Source: Myxococcota bacterium
GTDB lineage: Bacteria > Myxococcota_A > UBA796 > JAJRTE01
Length of the DNA stretch: 51,639 nucleotides
Assembly (NCBI GenBank): GCA_024278455.1
Contig: JAJRTE010000110.1
Coordinates: 1 to 51,639 of the forward strand
Direction of reading: 5' to 3'
Of the stretch, positions 9,412-18,536 are shown piece after piece; the first letter of the stretch is position 1, and every line of letters begins with the position of its first letter. The position numbers and the translations under genes are program-made. The notes under the pieces are model-generated. The model did no database searches and was not told the DNA's origin. It saw only the letters and a program-made list of their open reading frames with translations.

Positions 9412-10074
9412 ATGCTTCATCCCGAACAACGGGCGTTGCTCGACCGCTACATCGAGCTGCTCCTCGAGAAGAATGCCGAGGTCAACCTGACCGCGGCTCG
9501 AGACCGGAGGTCGCTCATGCAGCGGCATGTCGGCGATGCGCTCAAGCTGCTGGACGTGCCGGAACTCGGCGCGGCACGCTCGGTGCTGGACCTGGGGACG
9601 GGCGGCGGGCTCCCGGGCTTGCCTCTCGCCATCGCATGCCCCGATCTCGAGGTCATCCTGCTGGATGCGACCAGCAAGAAGGTGGCGGCCGTGCAAGGAT
9701 TTATCGACACTCTCGGCCTCGAGAACGCTTCGGCGGCATGGGGTCGGGCGGAAGTCATGGCCCACGCGCCGGAGTGGCGTCAGCGCTTCGACCTGGTGGT
9801 GGCTCGAGCCGTTGCACCGTTGCGCACGCTCCTGGAACTGGCGGCACCCCTGTGCCGGCCCGATGGATACGTGGCAGCGTTCAAGGGCCCCGGGGCGGAC
9901 AAGGAACTGTCCCATGCGACTCGAGCCCTCGAGACGTTGCGCTGCCGAACAGTCCGGCGCGTTTCGTACTGCATCGGCGACACGTCTTTTCACATCCTGG
10001 TATTCCAGGTCATTGGCAAGATATCGAAACGGTTCCCCCGGGAGAGCGGGGCGATCAAGGCACGGCCCCTGTAG
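9412..10074 (+). CDS. rsmG: 16S rRNA (guanine-N7)-methyltransferase RsmG (GidB)
   Basis: A 220-residue protein of normal RsmG length. It methylates N7 of G527 in 16S rRNA using SAM. SVLDLGTGGGLPGLPLAI (about residues 57-74) is the SAM-binding loop, and NLTAARDRRSLMQRHVGDAL near residues 25-44 is the typical family start. FDLVVARAVAPL marks the motif after strand 4. The ATG at 9412 has GGAGG 11 bases upstream. It stands alone rather than with gidA or parAB. Several Ala-Arg pairs are written GCT CGA so as to form CTCGAG. A hairpin follows the stop. Confidence 0.93.
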   Translation: MLHPEQRALLDRYIELLLEKNAEVNLTAARDRRSLMQRHVGDALKLLDVPELGAARSVLDLGTGGGLPGLPLAIACPDLEVILLDATSKKVAAVQGFIDTLGLENASAAWGRAEVMAHAPEWRQRFDLVVARAVAPLRTLLELAAPLCRPDGYVAAFKGPGADKELSHATRALETLRCRTVRRVSYCIGDTSFHILVFQVIGKISKRFPRESGAIKARPL

Positions 10075-10075
10075 C

Positions 10076-10097
10076 CCGGCGCAGAGACCTGCGCCGG
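10076..10097 (+). terminator. Hairpin between converging rsmG and pilT, possible bidirectional terminator
   Basis: A perfect 9-bp GC-rich stem (CCGGCGCAG / CTGCGCCGG) with a 4-base loop starts two bases after the rsmG stop. No T-run follows on either strand, so efficient intrinsic termination is not certain. Confidence 0.5.
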
Positions 10098-10115
10098 CGC
10101 GGACCAGCGGCGAAG

Positions 10116-12128
10116 TCAGTATTCTTCCAACGTCTGGAGACTTGCCCGAATCCCAAGCCTCGCCATCGCGTCCTTCAGTTCATCCTTGTTCACAGCCTTG
10201 ATGAAGGCTTCCTCGGGGGAGATGATCTTCTGCTTGACCAGGGAGAGCAGCGACTCGTTCAACGTCATCGAGCCGGCAGCCTTGGTGGTCTGCATGGTCG
10301 AGTAGAGTTGGAACGTCTTGCCCTCCCGGATGAGATTCGCCACTGCACGATTGCAGATGAGAATCTCGAAGGCGGCCACCCGCCCTCCGTCGATCCGCTT
10401 GCACAGGGTCTGAGCGATGACGCCCTTGAGCGAATCGGACAGCATGACGCGAATCTGTTCCTGCTGGTTGGCTGGAAACTGGTCGATGATACGGTCCACC
10501 GTCGATGGCGCGGTAGACGTGTGCAGCGTCCCGAACACCAGGTGCCCGGTGGCTGCCGTCTCGATTGCGATGGCGATGGTCTCGAGGTCTCGCATTTCTC
10601 CGACGAGCACGATGTCCGGGTCTTCCCGGAGAGCGGCCTTGAGCGCGCGCTTGAACGAGCCCGTGTGCTCTCCCACCTCCCTCTGGTGAACGAGACACTT
10701 CTTGTTGTCGGGATGGACGAATTCGATGGGGTCCTCGATAGTGATGATGTGGTCTTCCCGGTTGCTGTTGATAATATCGATGAGCGTGGCCAGTGTCGTG
10801 GATTTCCCGCTCCCGGTCGGCCCCGTGACCAGAACCATGCCCTTCGACAAATGGCAGAGATCGAGCACCTTCTTCGGCAATCCAATCTGCTCGGGCGTGA
10901 AGATTTCGTTCGGGATCACCCGCAAGACCGCGAACACACCATGGCGGTCGACGCCGACGTTCACCCGGAACCGGGCCAGTCCCTCGATGGCGTGAGCGAA
11001 GTCGCCGTCCTTGGTGCGCGTGAACTCGTCCTGGACCCGCTTGGGCATGATCTCGAAGAGCATTTCCTGCAACGCGCTGGCGCTTATGGGTTTCTCCCCT
11101 GGAACCGGCGCGATGTTCCCCGCGATACGACACCTGGGGATCTGGCCCGACGTCAAATGCAGATCGGATCCTTGGGCGGTGACCAGCTTTCGGAGAATGC
11201 CGTCTATCCTGGGTGGACGACCTGATTGCGACGCCAATTCGGTGGCACGCGCCTCAGACCCCGGAGCGGACTGCATCGGACTCATCGGGCGCGAAAAGGG
11301 TGAAGCCTCGATGGCGCCGGCCGCGGGGACAGGCTCCGGCCCCAGCGTGCCCAGGGTGTGAGGACTCGAGGGGGAGTCGGTCGAGAGAGACCCCGGCTCC
11401 GGCCCGAGCCAGGCTCCCGAGGGCTGGTCCAACGGCTCACCGGAGAGAAAACCGCCCCCCAGAGGCGCAATGGCATCCCCGAGTGCCGGAGACCCGCCGG
11501 ACGGTTCAGACAGCTCCCCTGGTGCCGTCGAAGAAGCGGTTGTGCCCACGCCGGGCGGCTTGCCCGCGGGCATGGCCACGACGGGGTGGATGGACGGGGC
11601 AGCCTCCGCATGCGCGTGGGAAGGCACGGAACGCACCCCCGTCTTCCCGGGGCGACCCTGTTCTTTCACAACCCCCTTGCTCCGGTCCCCCCACGGCGGC
11701 TCGTCCTGGCCCGTCCACGACAGGCCCAGTTCCTGCCGCTCATCTCCCGGCTCCGCCTGGGGATCCCCTTCCCCGGCGGCCGGCCCGCCCCCCGTGGATG
11801 TCCGGAGCGACAACCGCCTCTTGGCGTTGGTCCGCTCCCACGCGACCTTGATGCTCCACGTTCCCCCCAGGGCATCCACGCGCACTACAAATGGTTCGTT
11901 CTGGTAGAGATATCGGAACGCCGGCGGGGGCTTCCCTACCCTGATCCCCGGCCGGTATTGCTCCGGCGCGGCCCGCAAAAGGATCTCGCTCAGTTGCTGA
12001 TGCGAAATGGGAACCTTGGTAAACTTGTTGCCCGACGGCAGGTGCAGGAGTCCCTTCCTGTCCGAGTTCAATACCAAAGACCCCGCCGACATGCGAATCA
12101 TTTCCTGAATGAAGTCGTCCAGATTCAA
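10116..12128 (-). CDS. pilT: Type IV pilus retraction ATPase PilT with a duplicated N-terminal domain
   Basis: A 670-residue protein; ordinary PilT is about 350. The C-terminal 370 residues are a full PilT: PAS-like domain (GSDLHLTSGQIPRCRI), Walker A GPTGSGKST at 436-444, Asp box IITIEDPIEFVH, Walker B DPDIVLVGEMRD and His box HLVFGTLHTS. It powers pilus retraction and twitching motility. Residues 1-100 resemble a second, degenerate copy of the PAS-like N-domain (DDFIQEMIRMSAGSLVL..., PLS...L..IL, FVVRVDALGG). About 200 residues of Gly/Pro/Ser-rich linker join the two. The start is a TTG with GGAGG six bases upstream. No other pilus gene is in the window. Confidence 0.9.
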   Translation of the reverse strand: MNLDDFIQEMIRMSAGSLVLNSDRKGLLHLPSGNKFTKVPISHQQLSEILLRAAPEQYRPGIRVGKPPPAFRYLYQNEPFVVRVDALGGTWSIKVAWERTNAKRRLSLRTSTGGGPAAGEGDPQAEPGDERQELGLSWTGQDEPPWGDRSKGVVKEQGRPGKTGVRSVPSHAHAEAAPSIHPVVAMPAGKPPGVGTTASSTAPGELSEPSGGSPALGDAIAPLGGGFLSGEPLDQPSGAWLGPEPGSLSTDSPSSPHTLGTLGPEPVPAAGAIEASPFSRPMSPMQSAPGSEARATELASQSGRPPRIDGILRKLVTAQGSDLHLTSGQIPRCRIAGNIAPVPGEKPISASALQEMLFEIMPKRVQDEFTRTKDGDFAHAIEGLARFRVNVGVDRHGVFAVLRVIPNEIFTPEQIGLPKKVLDLCHLSKGMVLVTGPTGSGKSTTLATLIDIINSNREDHIITIEDPIEFVHPDNKKCLVHQREVGEHTGSFKRALKAALREDPDIVLVGEMRDLETIAIAIETAATGHLVFGTLHTSTAPSTVDRIIDQFPANQQEQIRVMLSDSLKGVIAQTLCKRIDGGRVAAFEILICNRAVANLIREGKTFQLYSTMQTTKAAGSMTLNESLLSLVKQKIISPEEAFIKAVNKDELKDAMARLGIRASLQTLEEY

Positions 12129-12454
12129 CGCAGCCCTCCGCGATCACACCGGCAACGATACGCGATCCGCCGCCGGCGACACCACCCCACGCATGCTCCG
12201 AGCCTACCGCGATACCGGCGTCGATGCACCCGGCGCACGCTCGAGCAGCCCTTGCGCCTGTCGCTCTCTCCTACATAGCACTTGCAGTCGCGGTTCACAA
12301 CGTGCCAGGCTACGGAAATGCCCGACACGGATTTCAGTCGCGACCCCCAAGCACACAGGTTCCAGCCCGCCTGTCGAATGCGCAGCGTGGATGGAAGCCG
12401 CAGCACCCCATCGCGTTCCCGGACCCCAATCCGGGCTTTCTGGCACCAGCCGCA
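12129..12454. other. Intergenic region upstream of pilT
   Basis: 326 bases with no credible gene on either strand. It holds the probable pilT promoter and two long GC-rich stretches without recognised sites. Confidence 0.6.
12272..12300 (-). promoter_or_regulatory. Possible promoter for pilT
   Basis: On the minus strand TTGTGA and TATGTA are 17 bases apart. The hexamers match the consensus only 4/6 and 3/6, and the site lies about 145 bases before the TTG start. Confidence 0.35.
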
Positions 12455-12805
12455 CTATTCCACCAGGTGCCGGACAACAGCGACGTTGAGCGCGCTGAGG
12501 TGATAGAGGAGGATGTAGTAGTAGGCCAGGAACGCGGCGAACACGGCGCAGACAGCCCAGGCATGCCGCCTGAGCCGCCACAGAAGCATGGAGCCAAGGA
12601 AAACGAGCAGCATCTTCGCCATGATGAACACGACGGGCCCGAGACGCAGCAGGGTTTCCATGAGGGGATTGGCTTCCGTGGCCGCGCCGGAGAAGATCCA
12701 GTACAGCGTGAGAATGCCATCCAACGCATTCAGAACGAGTACAACGGCGATGACACCATGAAGCCACGAGAAGTGCCTGGCAGTTCCCACTCTCAACCGA
12801 CACAT
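12455..12805 (-). CDS. Small membrane protein, DUF5658-like
   Basis: A 116-residue protein from the ATG at 12805; a GTG at 12886 would add 27 residues and lies only 41 bases after the kinase stop. Three or four transmembrane segments are evident: WLHGVIAVVLVLNALDGILTL, VVFIMAKMLLVFLGSMLLW and WAVCAVFAAFLAYYYILLY. The pattern of a first helix ending in DGILTLYW, then a short loop with EANPLM before the second, is typical of DUF5658 proteins, whose function is unknown. It lies on the same strand between the kinase/FGE gene and pilT, and may share the kinase transcript. Confidence 0.6.
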   Translation of the reverse strand: MCRLRVGTARHFSWLHGVIAVVLVLNALDGILTLYWIFSGAATEANPLMETLLRLGPVVFIMAKMLLVFLGSMLLWRLRRHAWAVCAVFAAFLAYYYILLYHLSALNVAVVRHLVE

Positions 12806-12927
12806 CCTTGCCAACGGTCCACACCAGAGGGCCTTCTGCCCCGGCCCGGCCTGGTGGCGAAAACATCCGATGAGGGCTTGCGCCACGGATCAGAACCCAC
12901 CTGCCGACATCGAGACGACATCCCGGC

Positions 12928-15900
12928 CTACTCCTCGAGCGACAGCACGACGCGAAACCCGCAAAACTTCTCCGGCTCGGTGGGAAAGACACCGAACCGC
13001 CTCGCGAGCCGGCAATTGGGCTCCGAGGCCAACCAGAAGCCACCCTTCTGAATGGCGAGAATGCCGTCGCGATTGAATGGTCCGGCACACCATTCGATCA
13101 CCCCGCCAGCCATGTCCATGACACCATAGGGCGAACAGTCGACCGGGAACGAGCCTATGGGCGCGAGTTCGGGGGCACCCGGCTGAGAGTCCTTCATGTT
13201 GCAGAACGAGGGGTCGAATTCGTCCCCCCAGGGAAAGGCCCTGCCATCCACACCGCGACCGGCCTTTTCCCATTCCGTCTCGGTGGGGAGTCGAGCGCGC
13301 TGCTTGAGCCTCGAGGAGCGCCACAGACAGTACATGACGGCGTCTTCTCGTGAGACGCACCGAACGGGGAGCCGAGGTGACCACCGGCCGCCATGAGGGT
13401 CCACACCGGGGATGCGATACCCTGCATCCGGCGCCCGGGGCCAGAGCGGTTCACCGCCTTTCGGACCCGGGTTACGCGGCACCCTCTTGGCCGCTTCGTT
13501 GGGATTCCTGTGCACCATGTCCTGCAAGAACTCGAGGTACTCTTGACAGGTGACGGGATGGACGGCGATGAGGAAGTCGTCGACCCACACCTCCTGGCGC
13601 GGTCCGGACCCTGGTGCCTCCCGGTCTCCGCCGAACACGAAGTGGCTCCCGGGCACGAACACGAATCCGTCGGGAATACGACGAGGCACGCGCACGTGCC
13701 CGTTCCATTTCTCCTGCCGGCGGATTCTCAGGGGGTACTTGACCACCTGTTCGCCGTCGTCCTTCTTCCAGCGGAGTTCCAGCAGGTACCTGCCCATCGG
13801 CATGTGGGTCGACAGGGGCGTTGTACCCAGGTAGCGCCCTTCGGCGGGCAACAATTGCCGATCCCTGGGCCGCAGGTCGAAGCTCCAGACGCCGGCGGCG
13901 TCCGGGTCCGAGGTCAGCTCGAGGGCACCGAACCCACGTAGGGCGGTGGCCAACAAACCGTCGTCGAGCCGCTGGAGTTCCGCCTCGAGGCGCCGCGACT
14001 CCCGAGTACGCCCCCAGCGTTCGGCCTCGAGGAGCTGTTCGTAGTACAACTTGCAGAGTCCGCGACGCGCCCGCCGGTTGTCAGGGTCGTCGCCGAGGGC
14101 TTGCGTGAACAGTTCATGGGCCTGGGCCAAGGTATCATCCCGCCTCTGCCGGGTGGCGCGCAGCCTGTCCTCCTTGGCCCACAACCTACGCTTCTTGCTG
14201 ATATCTGCCCACGGCTGGACCGTTTTTTTCAGAAGTTCGACCTCTTCCTCGAGCAGCGAGATGTCGTCGTCTATCTCTGCAAGCATGGAGACCTTGTGCT
14301 CCGCGTCCAGAGCACGTCGCTCCGCTGCCTCCCGGCGCCGTTCTCCGGTGGTGTAGGCCTCCAGTGCCCGTGCGAAGGTCTCCGCCGTCGGGTAGCGACG
14401 TTGGGGATCGACCTCGAGACACTTGACACAGATGTCCATGAGTTCCGATGGGATGGGCTCGCTGTCCAACCCTGCTGGGTCGGGGTCGGTGAGCGAGGGG
14501 ATCACCCCCTCTCTGGCCATTTTCATGGCGGCTTCGCCGCCTGCACCGGCTCGAGCAGGCTTTCCGACAAGGATCTCGAAGAGGACCAGGCCAAGGGCAT
14601 AGACGTCCGTCCACGGCCCCTGGGCAGCCACTTCTCCACGCGCTTGCTCTGGAGACATGTAGGCGGGAGTGCCCTTGATGATCCCTTGCCTGGACTGCTC
14701 GGGATCGTCCATATCGAGCATCACCGGTCCCTCGTCCAGGTGCGGCGCGGCTTTGCCGAGGACTCGAGCAATCCCCCAGTCGAGGACCAACACCTCGCCG
14801 TAAGGGCCGACCATCAGGTTTCCCGGTTTGACATCGCGATGGATAACGCCACGGTCATGGGCATAGCCGAGCGTGTGGGCGGCGGAAACGAGGATCTCGA
14901 GCAGCCGCCTTCGGGTGTAGACCTTCTCGAAGGGCAAGGAATCGGGGGCGTCTCTCTTTCCCGGGTCGGCTGCCTGCTGCTCTTCGGTGTCGGAGACGGG
15001 GCCCTCGCCGCCGGTCCCTGATGGCGGTTGCCCCTCTCCATCGGATTCCGGCCCCCGTTCCCAGGCGTAGGTTTCAGGCTCTATCCCGACCTCCCCCGCG
15101 CCCCCGGCGGGCTCGGGTTCGCCAGCCGCGATCCGGCGGAGCCTCCTCAGAATCGTCCTCAGCGTGAGCCCTCGCACACGCCGCATGGTGTAGTAGGGAG
15201 ACTTGTCGGAAAGCACGCCGATGTCGAAGATGGGAACGATACCCGAGTGGGACAACTGGCCGGTTATCTGCGCCTCGCGCCAGAATCGATAGACGGCCTG
15301 AGCGTTTCCGGCCAACTCCTTGCGCAACACCTTGAGCGCGACCTGCCTGGCGAGATAGCGATCCCTGACCTCGGCGACGACCCCCTGGGAGCCGGCGCCG
15401 ATTCTCACCCTTGTTTGATAGCGGTGGGGGTGAATGAGCGGTAGATCGAGCACCGGGGTGGGCCCAAGGTCTCCGGTCCCCTGAAGCGAGATATCGGCCA
15501 GGTCGACTTCCTCGCCGAGGCGTCGAGCCGGTCCGCTCGCTCGCCCCGGCGCCCGGACCTCCACGGCATGGCCTTCACTCGTCCGCGTGGTGTCCCCCGT
15601 CCGGCCACGAAGACTCGAGTCGACGCTCCCGGAGGTGAGACTATCCATCGACCCGAGTTCCAGCCCCGAGAGTGCCCCTGGTGGGGCGCTCTCTGCGGCG
15701 GAGGCGGTGTCAGGCTCGTCCGGCAAGGCTGCTCCGGCTTCGGCGGGAGAATCCTCGACGGCCATTCCCATGCCGGACGTATCCAGCGACAGAGCAGGAA
15801 CGGGTGGCTGCTCGCCGTCCCCCCCTCCCATGTTCCGCTCTTGGGGCCCACCCGTGACGACAGGCAGTTCGCGTGGGAGGCCAGGAGGGACCAACCCCGG

Positions 15901-16818
15901 GGGCTCACCAGGTTCTGTGCTCGAATCCACCCCAGGCTCTTCACCGGGGGGTACTGCCAAACCGAGGGACAACTCGGCTTCGACATCTTCAGGCTCCTGG
16001 TCCGGCTCCCAGGACAGGCCGTCCAGTTCGGGATCGTCTCCTGCTCCGGCCGCGTCCGTGCCGTGCGACACAGCGTCCACATCGAGGCTGCCCCCCGGGC
16101 CAGGACCCGGGATACCAGGGGGGGGCTCGCCGATCGATACCCCGGCCGGCATGTCGTTCGTGGCCAAGTCCTCCGGTCCCGCGCCAGCGCCAGGATCCCT
16201 CTCCCGGGCAGGGGGAGGCGCTTCCACGCCAGCGCCGACAGCACCCGGTACAACCGGCGACGATCCCGCCACGGGGTCGCCCGTTTCGCCCCCGGTCCCC
16301 AACGCGGCGTCTCCATCGGCCAGTTGGAATTCCGGCCCCGGCTCAGGCACCTCTGGCGGCGGAGCTTCTTCGTCCGGCACCTCGGTCGAAGGCTCTCGCG
16401 TCGCCAGCCTCTTCAGCTCAGGGGAGGCTTCCAACACCCGGACCGCCACCTTGGAATGGTCGATCTTCGTGGCGACAATCTGGCCAAGCAACTTCGAACC
16501 GCCGCCCTTTCCCTCCTGTTCCTCCAGCGCAATCCTCAAGGCATGGCGTCGCTTCTCCCGATCCTCTTCCCCCCCCGCGCTGGCATCGAGCGCCAACTCG
16601 GACGTGTCCTTGGGGACATGGCCCGGCACCTCGGCCGGGCGGGAACCGCCTTCCTGCCCGCCCGATACCGGGAGACTCTCCCCCGCCTCCTCCAGCCGCG
16701 CACGAATCGCCTTCAACTGCTCCTGGATCCACTCGGACGATACTGGCTCACCCGGTATCTCGTCCAGCAGGCCACGAAGCGCTTCCTCGAGATCTTCCGG
16801 ATCAATCAGGTCGGACAT
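12928..16818 (-). CDS. Ser/Thr protein kinase fused to a formylglycine-enzyme-like (SUMF1) domain
   Basis: A 1296-residue protein. Residues 1 to about 450 are acidic and low-complexity (Gly/Pro/Glu-rich), probably disordered. The Hanks-type kinase spans about 465-830: glycine loop IGAGSQGVV near 471, VALKVL lysine, HRDVKPGN near 659, DWG in place of DFG near 680, and GTPAYMSPEQARGE. A low-complexity insert of about 65 residues sits between the hinge and the catalytic loop. A coiled-coil/TPR-like region (about 830-950) and a PEGA-like beta segment follow. The C-terminal 250 residues are an FGE-sulfatase fold (RLPTETEWEKAGRG, AFPWGDEFDPSFCN, GFRVVL). There is no transmembrane helix. The catalytic residues look intact; the FGE domain is probably a binding or regulatory module. 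Confidence 0.9.
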   Translation of the reverse strand: MSDLIDPEDLEEALRGLLDEIPGEPVSSEWIQEQLKAIRARLEEAGESLPVSGGQEGGSRPAEVPGHVPKDTSELALDASAGGEEDREKRRHALRIALEEQEGKGGGSKLLGQIVATKIDHSKVAVRVLEASPELKRLATREPSTEVPDEEAPPPEVPEPGPEFQLADGDAALGTGGETGDPVAGSSPVVPGAVGAGVEAPPPARERDPGAGAGPEDLATNDMPAGVSIGEPPPGIPGPGPGGSLDVDAVSHGTDAAGAGDDPELDGLSWEPDQEPEDVEAELSLGLAVPPGEEPGVDSSTEPGEPPGLVPPGLPRELPVVTGGPQERNMGGGDGEQPPVPALSLDTSGMGMAVEDSPAEAGAALPDEPDTASAAESAPPGALSGLELGSMDSLTSGSVDSSLRGRTGDTTRTSEGHAVEVRAPGRASGPARRLGEEVDLADISLQGTGDLGPTPVLDLPLIHPHRYQTRVRIGAGSQGVVAEVRDRYLARQVALKVLRKELAGNAQAVYRFWREAQITGQLSHSGIVPIFDIGVLSDKSPYYTMRRVRGLTLRTILRRLRRIAAGEPEPAGGAGEVGIEPETYAWERGPESDGEGQPPSGTGGEGPVSDTEEQQAADPGKRDAPDSLPFEKVYTRRRLLEILVSAAHTLGYAHDRGVIHRDVKPGNLMVGPYGEVLVLDWGIARVLGKAAPHLDEGPVMLDMDDPEQSRQGIIKGTPAYMSPEQARGEVAAQGPWTDVYALGLVLFEILVGKPARAGAGGEAAMKMAREGVIPSLTDPDPAGLDSEPIPSELMDICVKCLEVDPQRRYPTAETFARALEAYTTGERRREAAERRALDAEHKVSMLAEIDDDISLLEEEVELLKKTVQPWADISKKRRLWAKEDRLRATRQRRDDTLAQAHELFTQALGDDPDNRRARRGLCKLYYEQLLEAERWGRTRESRRLEAELQRLDDGLLATALRGFGALELTSDPDAAGVWSFDLRPRDRQLLPAEGRYLGTTPLSTHMPMGRYLLELRWKKDDGEQVVKYPLRIRRQEKWNGHVRVPRRIPDGFVFVPGSHFVFGGDREAPGSGPRQEVWVDDFLIAVHPVTCQEYLEFLQDMVHRNPNEAAKRVPRNPGPKGGEPLWPRAPDAGYRIPGVDPHGGRWSPRLPVRCVSREDAVMYCLWRSSRLKQRARLPTETEWEKAGRGVDGRAFPWGDEFDPSFCNMKDSQPGAPELAPIGSFPVDCSPYGVMDMAGGVIEWCAGPFNRDGILAIQKGGFWLASEPNCRLARRFGVFPTEPEKFCGFRVVLSLEE

Positions 16819-16871
16819 GGAACTACCATCAAGGGACGAGGTTGGACAGGATCAGCACCACGCTACAGGAA

Positions 16872-16900
16872 GTTCTATCACTCTCGAGCCTCGGTATCAA
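16872..16900 (-). promoter_or_regulatory. Sigma-70 promoter for the kinase gene
   Basis: TTGATA and TAGAAC are separated by 17 bases and lie 53 bases before the ATG at 16818. The spacer itself contains a CTCGAG copy. Confidence 0.6.
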
Positions 16901-17028
16901 GCCAATCCGGCGACAACCGCCGAACGGCACGGCAACAGGGCCGGGAACCGACCCCTGGCCACCGGGGCGCCCGGCGATCTACCAGGAAAAGACGCGGATG
17001 GGGGGCCAGGCCGCCACGAACGGGAGAC

Positions 17029-17061
17029 AAAAAAAAGGCCGGTGCATGGTGCACACCGGCC
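17029..17061 (-). terminator. Rho-independent terminator of the pgk-tpiA-secG-tRNA unit
   Basis: On the minus strand an 8-bp stem GGCCGGTG / CACCGGCC with a 9-base loop is followed immediately by eight T residues. It lies a few bases beyond the encoded CCA of the tRNA. Confidence 0.9.
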
Positions 17062-17066
17062 AGTCA

Positions 17067-17153
17067 TGGTGCGAGGGAGGGGACTTGAACCCCTACAGGC
17101 TGTCGCCCACCAGCCCCTCAAGCTGGCGCGTCTACCTATTCCGCCACCCTCGC
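17067..17153 (-). tRNA. tRNA-Leu (anticodon GAG)
   Basis: The 7-bp acceptor stem GCGAGGG / CCCTCGC, the T-arm GGGGTTCAAGTCCCC, a long variable arm and the anticodon stem CCAGC / GCTGG with loop TTGAGGG give anticodon GAG (bases 17117-17119). The 3' end ACCA is encoded. The long variable arm fits a type II tRNA. It reads CUC and CUU codons, CTC being the Leu codon most used with GAG to form CTCGAG. It is the last gene of the secG transcription unit. Confidence 0.95.
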
Positions 17154-17247
17154 ACAACCTGCGATCTGCGCGTGGATCGCGCGCACACTATAGCCAAGCC
17201 GCTCCGCCATGACAACCCTTTTTTGCCGCCCCCACAGAGCTGCCGCC

Positions 17248-17697
17248 TCACTCCGAGCCAGTCCCCGGAGAGGCGGCACCCTCCGGAGCAGGTGCCTGCT
17301 CCCCCGACAACGCTGCACCCGGTTTCGCACCGCCGGCATCGCTGGAAGGGGCCGCGCCTCCTGCACCTTCCGGGGCACCACCAAGAGAAGCCGGGCCACC
17401 CCCTGCGTCCGTCTCCGTGGCGAGATTCTTCAGAACGCCCTCGTCGATGACCGACTCCCGGCTCACGCTTTCGCTCGAGTACCAGGCCAGGGTGATCGTG
17501 GTCACCATGAACAAGACCGCGGCGTAGGTCGTGAGTTTCTGCAAGAACGTCGTGGCCCCTCGAGCCCCGAACACGGTCTGGCTGCCCCCGCCACCGAACG
17601 CGACGCCGGCGTCTCCGCCCTTGCCCGGCTGAAGCAAAACGACAATGATCAAGAAGATGCACAAGATGACGTGCAGAACAAGAATCAGGGTTTGCAT
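17248..17697 (-). CDS. secG: Preprotein translocase subunit SecG
   Basis: A 149-residue protein. It has two transmembrane helices (MQTLILVLHVILCIFLIIVV and TTFLQKLTTYAAVLFMVTT) flanking the conserved cytoplasmic loop LLQPGKGGDAG...FGGGGSQTVFG. It is part of the SecYEG protein-export channel and assists SecA-driven transport. The ATG at 17697 has a strong GGAGGGG ribosome site just upstream; the frame could be extended to 17763 but would lose that site. The last 70 residues are a Gly/Ala/Pro-rich tail longer than usual. It follows tpiA and precedes the tRNA-Leu gene, an order common in proteobacteria. Confidence 0.93.
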   Translation of the reverse strand: MQTLILVLHVILCIFLIIVVLLQPGKGGDAGVAFGGGGSQTVFGARGATTFLQKLTTYAAVLFMVTTITLAWYSSESVSRESVIDEGVLKNLATETDAGGGPASLGGAPEGAGGAAPSSDAGGAKPGAALSGEQAPAPEGAASPGTGSE

Positions 17698-17759
17698 TTC
17701 CCCTCCGATCGGCCGGCCCACCCGGACCGGCTCGAGAATGGCTGCCGCCAGACCCCGGC

Positions 17760-18533
17760 TCACCCCGCCAAGGAGGCATGGGGACCGTAGTTTACGATCC
17801 GGGCGAAACTGGCGGCATCCAGGCTCGCACCGCCAACGAGCGCGCCATCGATGTCGGGCTGCGCCATCAACCCATCTACGTTACCGGGCTTGACACTCCC
17901 CCCGTACAGGATCCTGCAAGACGCGGCCACGTGGTCACCACGTTGCTCGGCCAACAGCGCGCGCAGGAAGGCATGCGCTTCCTGGGCCTGCTCCCTGGTG
18001 GCCGTCCGGCCGGTCCCTATCGCCCACACCGGCTCGTAGGCCACGACGATTCCGGCCACACGTCCGGCAGGGATGCCCTCGAGCCCCGCAACGACCTGGC
18101 GGGTCAACACGTCGAACGTCCGGTTCGACTCGCGCTCCTCCAACGTCTCCCCGACACAAAAGATCGGCGTGAGACCGTGCTGGAGCGCCGCCTTGATACG
18201 CTTGTTGACCGTCTCGTCGCTCTCACCGAAATACTGCCGCCGCTCGGAATGGCCGACGATCACGTGGTCGCACCCGACAGACCGGAGCATGGGGGCCGAG
18301 ATCTCGCCGGTGTACGCCCCGGATGCCTCCCAGAACAGGTTCTGCCCGGCCACTCGGATCGACGTTCCCTTGACGGCTCGATACACTTCGCCGAGCGCGA
18401 CGAAGGCGGGTGCGACGATCACGTCACAGTGGGTGACGGACCCGACCCGCTGCTTCAGTTCCAGGGCGAACCGAACGGCCTCGTCCGTGGTCTTGTTGAG
18501 CTTCCAGTTGCCTGCAATGATTGTTCTGCGCAT
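17760..18533 (-). CDS. tpiA: Triosephosphate isomerase
   Basis: A 257-residue protein of usual length. It interconverts dihydroxyacetone phosphate and glyceraldehyde 3-phosphate. Signature elements are the N-terminal AGNWKLNKT with the substrate Lys, GQNLFWEASGAYTGEISAPML, the catalytic His in IVGHSERRQYF, the catalytic Glu in VVAYEPVWAIGTG and the phosphate loop LYGGSVKPGN. It starts three bases after the pgk stop and is co-transcribed with it. Confidence 0.96.
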   Translation of the reverse strand: MRRTIIAGNWKLNKTTDEAVRFALELKQRVGSVTHCDVIVAPAFVALGEVYRAVKGTSIRVAGQNLFWEASGAYTGEISAPMLRSVGCDHVIVGHSERRQYFGESDETVNKRIKAALQHGLTPIFCVGETLEERESNRTFDVLTRQVVAGLEGIPAGRVAGIVVAYEPVWAIGTGRTATREQAQEAHAFLRALLAEQRGDHVAASCRILYGGSVKPGNVDGLMAQPDIDGALVGGASLDAASFARIVNYGPHASLAG

Positions 18534-18536
18534 GCC

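Noticed and set aside
15568-17450. Several 500-codon plus-strand frames opposite the kinase N-terminus and secG
   Set aside because: Composition follows the low-complexity antisense region, they run through the tRNA gene, and nothing in them is recognisable.
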